The notes under the pieces: generated by a model
What the model was told of the DNA's origin: nothing
Databases searched by the model: none
Seen by the model: only the letters and a program-made list of their open reading frames with translations
Part shown: positions 28,264 to 37,010 of the stretch, in pieces
Position numbering within the stretch: the first letter of the stretch is position 1
Layout of the letters: every line of letters starts with the position of its first letter
Assembly: GCA_001701225.1 (NCBI GenBank)
Contig: DAAQ01000010.1
Span: 62,001 to 126,000 of the forward strand
Source of the DNA: Bacteroidales bacterium H5
GTDB taxonomy: Bacteria; Bacteroidota; Bacteroidia; Bacteroidales; Muribaculaceae
Direction of reading: 5' to 3'
DNA: 64,000 bases
Program-made: the position numbers and the translations under genes

Positions 28264-31200
28264 TTAAATTCCGACTGTTACGCCGAATGTGAAATACTGC
28301 GAGCGCGGCGTGTTGCTGCGGTCCTCGGCTATGCCGACGTTGTTTGGCGAAATCTCGGGGTCAACGCCGGTGTATTTTGTGAATGTGGCCACGTTGTTGA
28401 GCGTGAGGTACAGGTTCAGGGTCTGGAGCCTGATCTTGCGCAGCAGCTCGCGGTCGAACGCATAATTGAACGTGATGTACTTGAGCCTCAGGAACGAGCC
28501 GTCCTCGACATACCTGTCGCTGCCAAGCCAGTTGTAGCCATACTGATAGAGGGCGCGGGGCATATCTGTGACATCACCCTCCTTGCGCCAGCGCCAGTTG
28601 ACGGCCACCGACTGGTTGTCGTTGCCATACATGTTCTCGGCGTTCATGCGGGCGTAGTTGACAATCTTGTTGCCCGCACGGAAGTTGAAGAAGGTGTTCA
28701 TCGAGAGGTTCTTCCACTTGACGGTGAATCCGAAGCCGCCATATATCTTGGGATTGCAGTTGCCGAGATACACGATGTCGAGCTCGTCGATGTTGCCGTC
28801 GTGGTTGATGTCCTCATAGATGGCGTCGCCGCCGCGGAACTTGTAGTTGACCCTGCCGTAGCCGAAATACATGTTCAGGGGGTTGCCCTGGGCGTCGGTG
28901 ACGACATTGCCGTCGGCGTCGCGCACCACGGGGCAGGTGCCCTCGCGTCCCTCGACATAGTCGGAGTACTGGTAGACACCCTTGTAGCGGAATCCGTAGA
29001 TCGAGCCGAAGGCGTTGCCCACCTGCACGCGGGTCAGGTATGAGCCGTTGTTGTAGTCGAACTCGCCGTTATACGAGTCGAGAATCGAGGGGAGCAGGTC
29101 GGTGACCTTGCTGTTATAGTTGGCAAGGTTGAAGTTGATGTCGATAGACCAGTCCTTGCCGAAGCGGAGCATGTTGTTGGTGTAGAAGTTCAGCTCCCAG
29201 CCGTTCTTCTCCATGCTGCCGCCGTTGACATAGCTGATAGAGCCGAAACCTGTCGACGAGGGGATGGTCTGGTCCTTGAACAGAAGGTCGTTGTTCTTCT
29301 CGTGGAACACGTTGAAATCCAGGTTGTAGCGGTAGTTGGCCAGGTTGAGGTCAAAACCGGCGTTATAGGATGTCGTGGTCTCCCAGCGCAGGTTGGAGAG
29401 TCGGATGGTGGTGGGCTTCATCGTGGGGATGTCGATGTAGTTGTTGCCGTCGGCCGAGTCCCAGTTCGAGTTGTAGCGTGCATAGTGCAGGTACTCGTAG
29501 TCGGGCATGCGGCCGGTCTTGCCATAACCCACGCGGATGCCGAAGAGGTCGAGCCATGTGCGCCAGCTGTCAAACCATTTCTCGCGCGAGAGAATCCACT
29601 TGGCCGAGACTGCGGGGAATGTGCCCCACCTGTGGCCGGGGCCGAAGCGTGTGCTTCCGTCGGCACGGAGGGTGGCGTCGATGACATATTTCTCGTCGAA
29701 TGTGTAGTGGACACGTCCCATGAAGGCCATCGAGTGCCACTCGCCACGCTCGCTGCGCATGGTGTTCTCGTATCCATCCATGGCAGGGTTCGAGATGCCG
29801 TTGGGGAGGTTGTACTTGCGGAACTCCTGATAGTGCGAGTTGCCGGTGGTGAGCTCCCACGCGCCATAGAGCATGAACGAGTGCTTGTCGCCCAGACGGG
29901 GCACGAAGAGCAGGTCGTGCTTGGTCTGGATGTTGAGGCTTTCGGCCTCGCGTCCGTAGGCGCGGTTGATGTTCTCGTTGTTCCATGCCTGCGACGAGAC
30001 CTCGCGGGGCAGCATCTTGTCCTCGCGCTTGTTCTCGATGTCGAACTGCACATAGCCCGAATAGCGCAGCTTGTGCTTGTTGGGGTCAAGGATGTCGTAT
30101 TGCAGGCGCAGGGTGGGGATGATGCGCATGTTCACCTCGTCAAACTTGCCGAGATGGGCCAGCGCCACGGGGTTGGCCAGATATTTCTGGCTGTCGTCGA
30201 GCCTGGAGGTGAGGGGGATGTTATAGAACTCTGAGGTGTTGTTGCCGAATGCGTCCTGGCGGTAGACCGAGACGTTGGGCATCTTGCGGTATGCGATGTC
30301 GAGCAGACCCTCCGAGTACCACTCCTCCTTGTAGTTCTGCTTGTTCTTGGAGTGGGTCAGCGAGAACTCGGTCGAGAACTTCAGGCGGTCTGACACCTGA
30401 TAGTCGAGGTTCATGAGCGAGGATATACGGTCGTATTTCTGCTCGATTATGGTACCCGTCTGGGTGAGATAGCCGAGCGAGATGCGGTATTTGGCCTTGT
30501 CGCCGCCACCGGTGACGTTGATTGTGTTGTCGTGGGCGAAACCGTATTTGGTCACCTCGTCAACCCAGTCGGTGTTGTTGTTGAACTGCTCGTATTCCGA
30601 GTATGTGGGGTCATAGCTGAATTCGGGGATGTCGCAGGCATTTTCGTCCTGGCGGGGATTGAAATATGCCTGTTTCATCAGCATCGTATAGTCGTCGCCG
30701 GTGAGCATCTTGCGCCCCTTGGGCTGACGGTGGCCCGAGAACTTGTAGAGGTACTGCACGCGGGTGGGGCCCTTGACACCGCGCTTGGTCTTGATCATGA
30801 TGACGCCGTTAGCACCGCGGGCGCCATAGATGGCTGCCGATGCACCGTCCTTGAGCACTGTAATCTCCTCGATGTCCTCGGGGTTGATGCTCAGGAGGTT
30901 GGCGAACTGCTCGGAGGTAGCGTTGGCATAGTCGAACGAGCCGTCGACATGGCTCTCGTAGGGGATGTCGTTGAGCACGATGAGCGGCTGCGAGTTGGAG
31001 TTGATCGAGCCTGAGCCGCGTATGCGCATCGACGAGCCCGAACCGAGGTCGCCCGAGGCGTTCACGATGTCGAGACCTGCCATGCGGCCCTGCAGCGCGT
31101 CGTCGACCGAGGCTACGGCCAGACCCTCGAAGGCCTCGGTGCTGATGCTCTGGACGGCACCCGAAATCTCGGCCCTGTTGATGGGGAGCGTGCCGTCGTC

Positions 31201-31551
31201 GTGCATCTTCTGGCCCGTCACGACAACCTCCTGGAGGGTGGTGTTGCTCTTCATCCTCACGGTCATCTCGGGCTGGATGGGCACCTCGATGGCGTCATAG
31301 CCCACATAGCTTATCTTGAGCTTGTTCTTGGGATTCTTTACCTTGATTGAGAATTCGCCGTTGATGTCGGTGACGGCGGTGCTGTGCACGCGGTTTGTCT
31401 TGTCCATCTCGTAGATGGCCGCGCCGATAAGTGGCTCGTCCAGCTCGTCGAGCACTGTGCCCCTGACCAGATTTGAGCTCTGCGCCAGGGATACTCCCGG
31501 CAGTGACAGCAACACCGCCAGAAGCAATATGTATAGTATGCTATTTTTCAT
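28264..31551 (-). CDS. SusC/RagA-family TonB-dependent outer-membrane transporter (first pair)
   Basis: The 1095-residue protein has a signal peptide (1-23), a carboxypeptidase-regulatory-like domain ('VRGTVLDELDEPLIGAAIY', about 28-110), the TonB-box/plug start 'LQEVVVTGQ', the plug motif 'ITVLKDGASAAIYGARGANG', and a 22-strand-type barrel ending 'SQYFTFGVTVGI'. It should import oligosaccharides together with the SusD protein encoded 11 nt downstream. It follows the 863-residue FAS1 gene by 27 nt. Start choice is straightforward: the ATG at 31551 directly precedes the signal peptide. Confidence 0.97.
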   Translation of the reverse strand: MKNSILYILLLAVLLSLPGVSLAQSSNLVRGTVLDELDEPLIGAAIYEMDKTNRVHSTAVTDINGEFSIKVKNPKNKLKISYVGYDAIEVPIQPEMTVRMKSNTTLQEVVVTGQKMHDDGTLPINRAEISGAVQSISTEAFEGLAVASVDDALQGRMAGLDIVNASGDLGSGSSMRIRGSGSINSNSQPLIVLNDIPYESHVDGSFDYANATSEQFANLLSINPEDIEEITVLKDGASAAIYGARGANGVIMIKTKRGVKGPTRVQYLYKFSGHRQPKGRKMLTGDDYTMLMKQAYFNPRQDENACDIPEFSYDPTYSEYEQFNNNTDWVDEVTKYGFAHDNTINVTGGGDKAKYRISLGYLTQTGTIIEQKYDRISSLMNLDYQVSDRLKFSTEFSLTHSKNKQNYKEEWYSEGLLDIAYRKMPNVSVYRQDAFGNNTSEFYNIPLTSRLDDSQKYLANPVALAHLGKFDEVNMRIIPTLRLQYDILDPNKHKLRYSGYVQFDIENKREDKMLPREVSSQAWNNENINRAYGREAESLNIQTKHDLLFVPRLGDKHSFMLYGAWELTTGNSHYQEFRKYNLPNGISNPAMDGYENTMRSERGEWHSMAFMGRVHYTFDEKYVIDATLRADGSTRFGPGHRWGTFPAVSAKWILSREKWFDSWRTWLDLFGIRVGYGKTGRMPDYEYLHYARYNSNWDSADGNNYIDIPTMKPTTIRLSNLRWETTTSYNAGFDLNLANYRYNLDFNVFHEKNNDLLFKDQTIPSSTGFGSISYVNGGSMEKNGWELNFYTNNMLRFGKDWSIDINFNLANYNSKVTDLLPSILDSYNGEFDYNNGSYLTRVQVGNAFGSIYGFRYKGVYQYSDYVEGREGTCPVVRDADGNVVTDAQGNPLNMYFGYGRVNYKFRGGDAIYEDINHDGNIDELDIVYLGNCNPKIYGGFGFTVKWKNLSMNTFFNFRAGNKIVNYARMNAENMYGNDNQSVAVNWRWRKEGDVTDMPRALYQYGYNWLGSDRYVEDGSFLRLKYITFNYAFDRELLRKIRLQTLNLYLTLNNVATFTKYTGVDPEISPNNVGIAEDRSNTPRSQYFTFGVTVGI

Positions 31552-31578
31552 TGTGCCTGTAATGTTTCATGGTTTTGG

Positions 31579-34170
31579 TCAATAGCCGAGGGCCTTGTCT
31601 ACCAGATGTATCACGGCGCGCGACGAGGCGGTGATGTTGGTGGCCTGCGTGTAGTCAGCGGCGTCGACTATGAAGTCTCTCGCCATGACGTTATATGCTC
31701 CTCCGGCGGTGATGACGCTGGCGCGGTTGCCGTTCTCGCCTGTCACTGTGAGGCCGGTGCCGTCGCTCGACACTGTGAGCTTGTGGAACTTGTCATATTC
31801 GTTGCGGGCGGCGGTCTCGTAGCTCAGAGGCCCGTAGTGGCGTCCGTTGATATATGCCGAGTTGTCCATGAAATGATATTTGAGGAACGAGAGCAGATAG
31901 AGCGTCTTGCGCTTCTTCGACGCATAGTCCTCGTCGGCCACGATCTGCTCCCATGTATAGAGCTGCGGGTCGTTGCGGAAGGCTTCGTCGAGAGCCTCGG
32001 CGGTGGGCACGAAGATGGTATAGCGGAAATTGTTGAACGAGTTTACGACCATGCCCAGGCCCGATGATGTCGAGCCGATCTTAGAGCTGAATATCTCCTC
32101 GACATCGGTGTCGTTGGCAAAATATGTCAGCACCTGGTCGTGGCCGCGGCAGAGGTCGAAGAACGCCTTGTACTCGGGATGGGCGGCGAGCTGGTCGTAG
32201 ACGCTTGTCGAGGCGTCGTGGAGTATGTGGTCGATGAAGAATGTGCGGCCGTTGTCAGAGTCATACCGGCAGGGCTGTCCGCTGTTGCCGGTGATGACTG
32301 TGGCCTCGGCGACGCCGTTCTCCATGTCGCCGCCGCCGTTGAACCTGACATCGGCGCCACGTCCGCTGACAGCGATGGTGCCTCCTCCCTTGGTGAGCAG
32401 ATAGCGCGACGAGCCGTCATCGGCATAGCCCGAGAGCTTGCCGCCGTCATTGTCGCCCACTATGATGTGCATGTCTATGATGTCGCGCAGGCGGTTGCGG
32501 ATGATGCGCTTGTTGGTGACGGTGCGCTTGAGTGTGCCGGGATTGCCCTGGGCGTCAGAGGTATAGACCTGTGCCTGGACGGTGTTGAGGGCCTTGTCGT
32601 AGTTGAACGACCATATCTCTCGGCTCGAGCCTCCGATGGCCCACGAGATAGGCTCGCGGTATGCCTTCATGGCCTCGTCGGTGGGCACGAGCAGGTTATA
32701 CATGTTCTCCATCGAGCGCAGGTACATGTAGAAACGCATGGCCTCGGTGTCAGACAGGTTGGTCCAGTCGTCGGTGATGGCCCATTTCATGACGCTCATG
32801 TTGTCGTCGGTTAGCACGGCTGCGTAGACACCCTGATAGTCGATGGGCGGGAATACGGTATTGACCACATACACAGGGCCGTTGCCTGTCATTATGCAGC
32901 GTTCGACATTGCTCTTGTCTATCGAGATGGGATAGCTGGTCTCGTCGGTGAGCGTGGCCCACGAGTGGGGGAGCGATGCGGTGAACGACCTCTTCTGATG
33001 GTTCTTGATGAACATGGCGAGGATGTCGGTGGGGATGTTCTCCCAGCTGCCGTATGCGTCGCGCAGGTAGCTGCCCTTGCCGCCGTTGATGAATTCGTCC
33101 ATGGCGCGGTCGGTGGGCACGAACATCGCGCCCATGTCCTGCTCGGACGAGTTCATCGAGTAGCCCGGCTCGGAGGGGTCGTAATAAAGCATGCCGTAGC
33201 TCGAAAGCGACTCGCCCAGAGGGCCTTCGGTGTGGCTGCGCTCGTTGAAATACCCCTTGACGAACACCGAGTCGACCCCGCTGACCAGCGGACGCAGGGG
33301 AGTAGAGCCGTCAAAGAAATCCTTGACCTCGGCCGTGTAAGAGGGGTTGTAGTATGGTGCGCAGAATTTCTCGAGCAGCGAGCTGAATGTCCTTGTGTCG
33401 GGTGCGGTCGTCACGGCGTCGGCCATTGTCGAGAGGGGCATCAGCACATCCTCGACAACATGGATATATCCGTTCTTGCAGATGATGTCGCGCTGCGCTA
33501 TCCTCACGCCGTTGACATAGATGTCGCCTGCGGCATAGCTCTTGCCGTTGTAGAGCACGGCGAAATCCTCTGCCGTCATCCCCTGTGTGGCCATCTGGCG
33601 GTCGGTGAAATGCACTATCATCGGCGCGTTCTCGACCATGTAGAGGTTGCGGTTTGCGAAACGGCTCCAGTAGGGGCTCGACAGCAGGTGTGCCGGAGCC
33701 TGTGTCGACACGTCGTCGAGATACGAACCCGACGCCCAGCGGCGCAGGGCCATGCCCTCGTTGGCACCGTCAGCTCCGGCGACGTTAGACAGCATCTCGG
33801 CAAGATAGGCCATGTTGACCATGCTTGTGTTCATGATCTTCCGCTTCTGAGCCACGGTGAGGTCCTCATAACGGGACACTCCGAACGCATTGTCACGGAA
33901 GAACCTCTCGAAGGCCTCGTCATTGGCCGGGAACAGGGTCTTGCTGCCCGTACGTGACAGCACCTCGCGGTATTCCAGATCATCAATCAGCCTGACGAAA
34001 TACCTGAACTCGCCACTCTCGCTGAGATAATCATAGATGCTGGCGCCAAGGTTGTCGGGTGCCTTGTCGTCGTATATGTAGTCGTCCTGGCATGACGACA
34101 TACATAGACAAGGCAACAACAGCGCTCCCGCCATTGCCGCTTTGAAATGTGCGACTGGTTTAAATCTCAT
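31579..34170 (-). CDS. Large FAS1 (fasciclin)-domain surface lipoprotein, four FAS1 copies
   Basis: The 863-residue protein has a lipoprotein signal with Cys27 followed by Gln-Asp-Asp. Four FAS1 H1 motifs are visible: 'TLFPANDEAFERFF' (near residue 78), 'MFVPTDRAMDEFI' (near 349), 'LLVPTDEAMKAYR' (near 492) and 'IFVPTAEALDEAF' (near 718). Each is followed by helical segments and an H2-like region such as 'GYIHVVEDVLMPL'. Tandem FAS1 domains are known in cell-adhesion and matrix-binding proteins. It is the first gene of the minus-strand operon, ahead of the first SusC gene. I infer a surface glycan- or matrix-binding role; no enzyme motif is present. Confidence 0.82.
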   Translation of the reverse strand: MRFKPVAHFKAAMAGALLLPCLCMSSCQDDYIYDDKAPDNLGASIYDYLSESGEFRYFVRLIDDLEYREVLSRTGSKTLFPANDEAFERFFRDNAFGVSRYEDLTVAQKRKIMNTSMVNMAYLAEMLSNVAGADGANEGMALRRWASGSYLDDVSTQAPAHLLSSPYWSRFANRNLYMVENAPMIVHFTDRQMATQGMTAEDFAVLYNGKSYAAGDIYVNGVRIAQRDIICKNGYIHVVEDVLMPLSTMADAVTTAPDTRTFSSLLEKFCAPYYNPSYTAEVKDFFDGSTPLRPLVSGVDSVFVKGYFNERSHTEGPLGESLSSYGMLYYDPSEPGYSMNSSEQDMGAMFVPTDRAMDEFINGGKGSYLRDAYGSWENIPTDILAMFIKNHQKRSFTASLPHSWATLTDETSYPISIDKSNVERCIMTGNGPVYVVNTVFPPIDYQGVYAAVLTDDNMSVMKWAITDDWTNLSDTEAMRFYMYLRSMENMYNLLVPTDEAMKAYREPISWAIGGSSREIWSFNYDKALNTVQAQVYTSDAQGNPGTLKRTVTNKRIIRNRLRDIIDMHIIVGDNDGGKLSGYADDGSSRYLLTKGGGTIAVSGRGADVRFNGGGDMENGVAEATVITGNSGQPCRYDSDNGRTFFIDHILHDASTSVYDQLAAHPEYKAFFDLCRGHDQVLTYFANDTDVEEIFSSKIGSTSSGLGMVVNSFNNFRYTIFVPTAEALDEAFRNDPQLYTWEQIVADEDYASKKRKTLYLLSFLKYHFMDNSAYINGRHYGPLSYETAARNEYDKFHKLTVSSDGTGLTVTGENGNRASVITAGGAYNVMARDFIVDAADYTQATNITASSRAVIHLVDKALGY

Positions 34171-34250
34171 GTTGAATCGTTATTATATCATTCTTTATTA
34201 AATTCAAGGCTGACGGATAATTCACCAAACAGTGCTTATCTTTCACGGCT

Positions 34251-34258
34251 CAAAATTA
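34251..34258 (-). promoter_or_regulatory. -7 element for the FAS1/SusCD operon
   Basis: The minus strand reads TAATTTTG, a full match to TAnnTTTG, about 80 nt upstream of the ATG at 34170. The -33 region is not recognisable. The whole intergenic stretch 34171-34583 is AT-rich and holds this promoter and the divergent one at 34529; no other gene or RNA was recognised in it. Confidence 0.55.
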
Positions 34259-34528
34259 CTCCACTGCAATATTTTAGGCCGGAATAAATAAGTAAATTTT
34301 TTTAACAAAAGTCGCAATCTGAACCTGAGAGGCCGATTCAGTACCGAAAATTAGCTATTTTGACGATTTTGTGCAAATTTTAGGATAAAAAAGTAAAAAC
34401 GCGCCTCCTCCCGTGAGCCTGTCGCACAAATTCGGCAAACCGTGACGCAAATCTTATAAATACGGCGGCTTGAACAAATAATTAAATTTAACGGAGAATT
34501 ATTAAAACGGAGTGGAAAATCTTTGCGC

Positions 34529-34536
34529 TAATTTTG
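34529..34536 (+). promoter_or_regulatory. -7 element for the plus-strand glycosidase operon
   Basis: The bases TAATTTTG fully match the TAnnTTTG consensus and lie 47 nt before the ATG of the GH95 gene. No clear TTTG is seen at -33. Both divergent promoters of this locus therefore have a good -7 and a poor -33, as expected for activator-dependent transcription. Confidence 0.55.
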
Positions 34537-34583
34537 CCACCGGGTAAAATATTGATAAACCAATCTCAACAAAATACATCATC

Positions 34584-36986
34584 ATGAAAATCTTATCGAA
34601 ATACGGGATGACCGTGCTCGGACTCTGCCTGGGGGCGACAGGGATGTCGGCCGCTGACGCAGACCATGAGCTCTGGTACAACACGCCTGCCAGAGAATGG
34701 ATGGAGGCGCTTCCCCTCGGCAACGGCCGGATAGGTGCGATGGTTTACGGCGGCATAAACCGCGACCGTATCGCACTCAACGAAATCACGATGTGGTCGG
34801 GCCAGCGTGACACGCTGCAGAACGACAATTGCGGCCCCGAGCGGCTGGCCGAGATACGCAAGGCTTTCTTCGACGGCGACATCGCCCGCGGCAACGAGCT
34901 CACCCGTCAGTATCTCTCGGGACGCTCGGCCTCGTTCGGTACCCATCTGCCTGTGGGTGATCTGGTCATCGACATCGACGGTCTCGACAGCGCCATCAGC
35001 GGTTACCGCCGCTCGCTCGACCTCTCGGAGGGTGTCGCCACAACGACATACAAGTCCGGCGACGTGACCTACACCCGCGAATATATATGCGACTATCCCG
35101 ACAATGTGCTTGCCATACGTTTCACCGCCTCGGAGAAGGGTGCCGTCAACGCAACCGTCTCGACCGAGCTGCTGCGTCAGGCCGACATCACCACATCGGG
35201 TGCCGGACTGAATTTCGACGGCAAGGTGGCATATCATATGTTCGGCCCCGGCGGTGTCAGCTTCACCGGCGACATCAGGGTCGATGCCGAGGGTGGCTCG
35301 ACCACCTGCACCGACAAGAGCGTGTCTGTGAAGGGTGCCGACGCCATGACGCTGATCATCGACATACAGACAGACTATACAGGCGATGACTACAAGTCCC
35401 GCGCCAAGGCCAATGTCGACCGTGCCAAAGGGCTCGGGTTCGACCGTCTGCGCGCCAATCATGTGGCAGACCACTCGGCCCTCTACAACCGCATGTCTAT
35501 TGACCTGAAGGGCAAGGGAGACCTGTCTTCGCTCCCTACGGACACCCGTCTGCACCTGATAAAGAACGGAGCGGTAGACCCGGCTTTCGACGCCCTCTTC
35601 TTCCGCTACGGACGCTATATGCAGATTGCATCCTCGCGTCCCAACTCGCCTCTCTGCTCAAACCTGCAGGGCATCTGGAACGACAACCTGGCATGCCAGA
35701 TGTCGTGGACCTGCGACTATCATCTCGACATCAACATCAACCAGAACTACTGGTCGGCAAACAAGGCCAACCTCCACGAGTGCAACGAAGCCCTGTTCAA
35801 GTATCTGCGCCATCTTGAGAAATATGGTGCCGAGACAGCCTCGAAGCTCTATGGCTGCAACGGATGGTGTGCCCATACCGTGGCCAACGTATGGGGCTAC
35901 ACGGCACCCGGCGGTGACGTGAGCTGGGGTCTCAACGTGACAGGAGGCGCATGGCTTGCCACCGAGCTCTGGAGCCACTATCTCTACACTCAGGACAAGG
36001 AGTATCTGCGCGAGACAGGCTATCCAATGCTGAAGAGCTGCGCCCGGTTCTTCATGGACTATATGGTCGAAGACCCCCGCAGCGGCTATCTCGTCACCGG
36101 GCCCAGCATCTCGCCCGAGAACGGTTTCCGTCTCGACGACGGTTCGTGTCACTCGGCATCCATGATGCCTACGCTGGACCGCGCCGTTGTACATCAGATA
36201 TATGAAGCCTGCATAGAGTCGTCGAAGATTCTCGGGGTCGACAAGGATATGCGCAAGCGTCTCGAGAAGGACATAAAGCGCCTTCCCCCGCTTGAGGTGG
36301 GCAAGGACGGCCTTGTCAAGGAGTGGATGCTCGACGTGACCCGTCAGGACCCCTCGCACCGCCATTCGTCTCACCTCATGGCACTCTATCCCTTCGGACA
36401 GATGTCGTACGACGAGACCCCCGCGCTGATGGAGGGCGCCCGGCGCTCGCTGGCCGCGCAGACCGCCGACCCCAACTGGGAGAACACCGAATGGAGCTGC
36501 GGCAACATGATAGGACTTTACTCGTTCCTCAAGGATGCCGGAAAGGCGCATTTTTATATTCAGGATCTTTTTCATAACTTTACACGCGAGAATCTCATGA
36601 CTGTCTCGCCCAAGGGTATAGCCGGAGCTCCGGCCGACATCTTCAGCTTTGACGCCACCGAGGCGAGTGTGGCAGGCATTTGCGATATGCTCATGCAGAG
36701 CCAGAACGGCTATATCGAGTTCCTCCCCGCGCTCCCCGCGGCATGGAATTCGGGCTCTGTCAAGGGTATCTGCGCCCGTGGCGGCGTCGAGGCAGACATC
36801 GAGTGGGCCGATATGAAGCCTGTGCGCGCCACCCTGCGCTCGGAGAAGGGCTCGACCTTCAAGGTGCGCATCCCTGCGGGGATGAAGGTGACACTCGACG
36901 GCAAGCTCGTCAAGGTCAAGTCAACTCCCGACGGTCTGGCCATGTTCACGCTCAAGCCCGGAGAGAATCTCAGTCTTGAAATCTAA
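34584..36986 (+). CDS. GH95 alpha-L-fucosidase (or alpha-L-galactosidase)
   Basis: The 800-residue enzyme has a signal peptide (1-23) and opens with the GH95 signature 'LWYNTPAREWMEALPLGNG', then a beta-sandwich, an (alpha/alpha)6 barrel and a C-terminal beta domain. The Asn pair of the family's water-activating site is present at residues 384 and 386 ('DININQNYW'), the general acid Glu is at 512 ('SPEN'), and the partner Asp aligns with Asp690. Around Asp690 the usual 'DGNFGG' text is replaced by 'DATEASV', which is unusual. GH95 removes alpha-1,2-fucose from host glycans or L-galactose from plant xyloglucan by inversion. It is the first gene of the plus-strand operon. Confidence 0.88.
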   Translation: MKILSKYGMTVLGLCLGATGMSAADADHELWYNTPAREWMEALPLGNGRIGAMVYGGINRDRIALNEITMWSGQRDTLQNDNCGPERLAEIRKAFFDGDIARGNELTRQYLSGRSASFGTHLPVGDLVIDIDGLDSAISGYRRSLDLSEGVATTTYKSGDVTYTREYICDYPDNVLAIRFTASEKGAVNATVSTELLRQADITTSGAGLNFDGKVAYHMFGPGGVSFTGDIRVDAEGGSTTCTDKSVSVKGADAMTLIIDIQTDYTGDDYKSRAKANVDRAKGLGFDRLRANHVADHSALYNRMSIDLKGKGDLSSLPTDTRLHLIKNGAVDPAFDALFFRYGRYMQIASSRPNSPLCSNLQGIWNDNLACQMSWTCDYHLDININQNYWSANKANLHECNEALFKYLRHLEKYGAETASKLYGCNGWCAHTVANVWGYTAPGGDVSWGLNVTGGAWLATELWSHYLYTQDKEYLRETGYPMLKSCARFFMDYMVEDPRSGYLVTGPSISPENGFRLDDGSCHSASMMPTLDRAVVHQIYEACIESSKILGVDKDMRKRLEKDIKRLPPLEVGKDGLVKEWMLDVTRQDPSHRHSSHLMALYPFGQMSYDETPALMEGARRSLAAQTADPNWENTEWSCGNMIGLYSFLKDAGKAHFYIQDLFHNFTRENLMTVSPKGIAGAPADIFSFDATEASVAGICDMLMQSQNGYIEFLPALPAAWNSGSVKGICARGGVEADIEWADMKPVRATLRSEKGSTFKVRIPAGMKVTLDGKLVKVKSTPDGLAMFTLKPGENLSLEI

Positions 36987-37010
36987 ACAGCACTCACGGT
37001 AAATCACATC

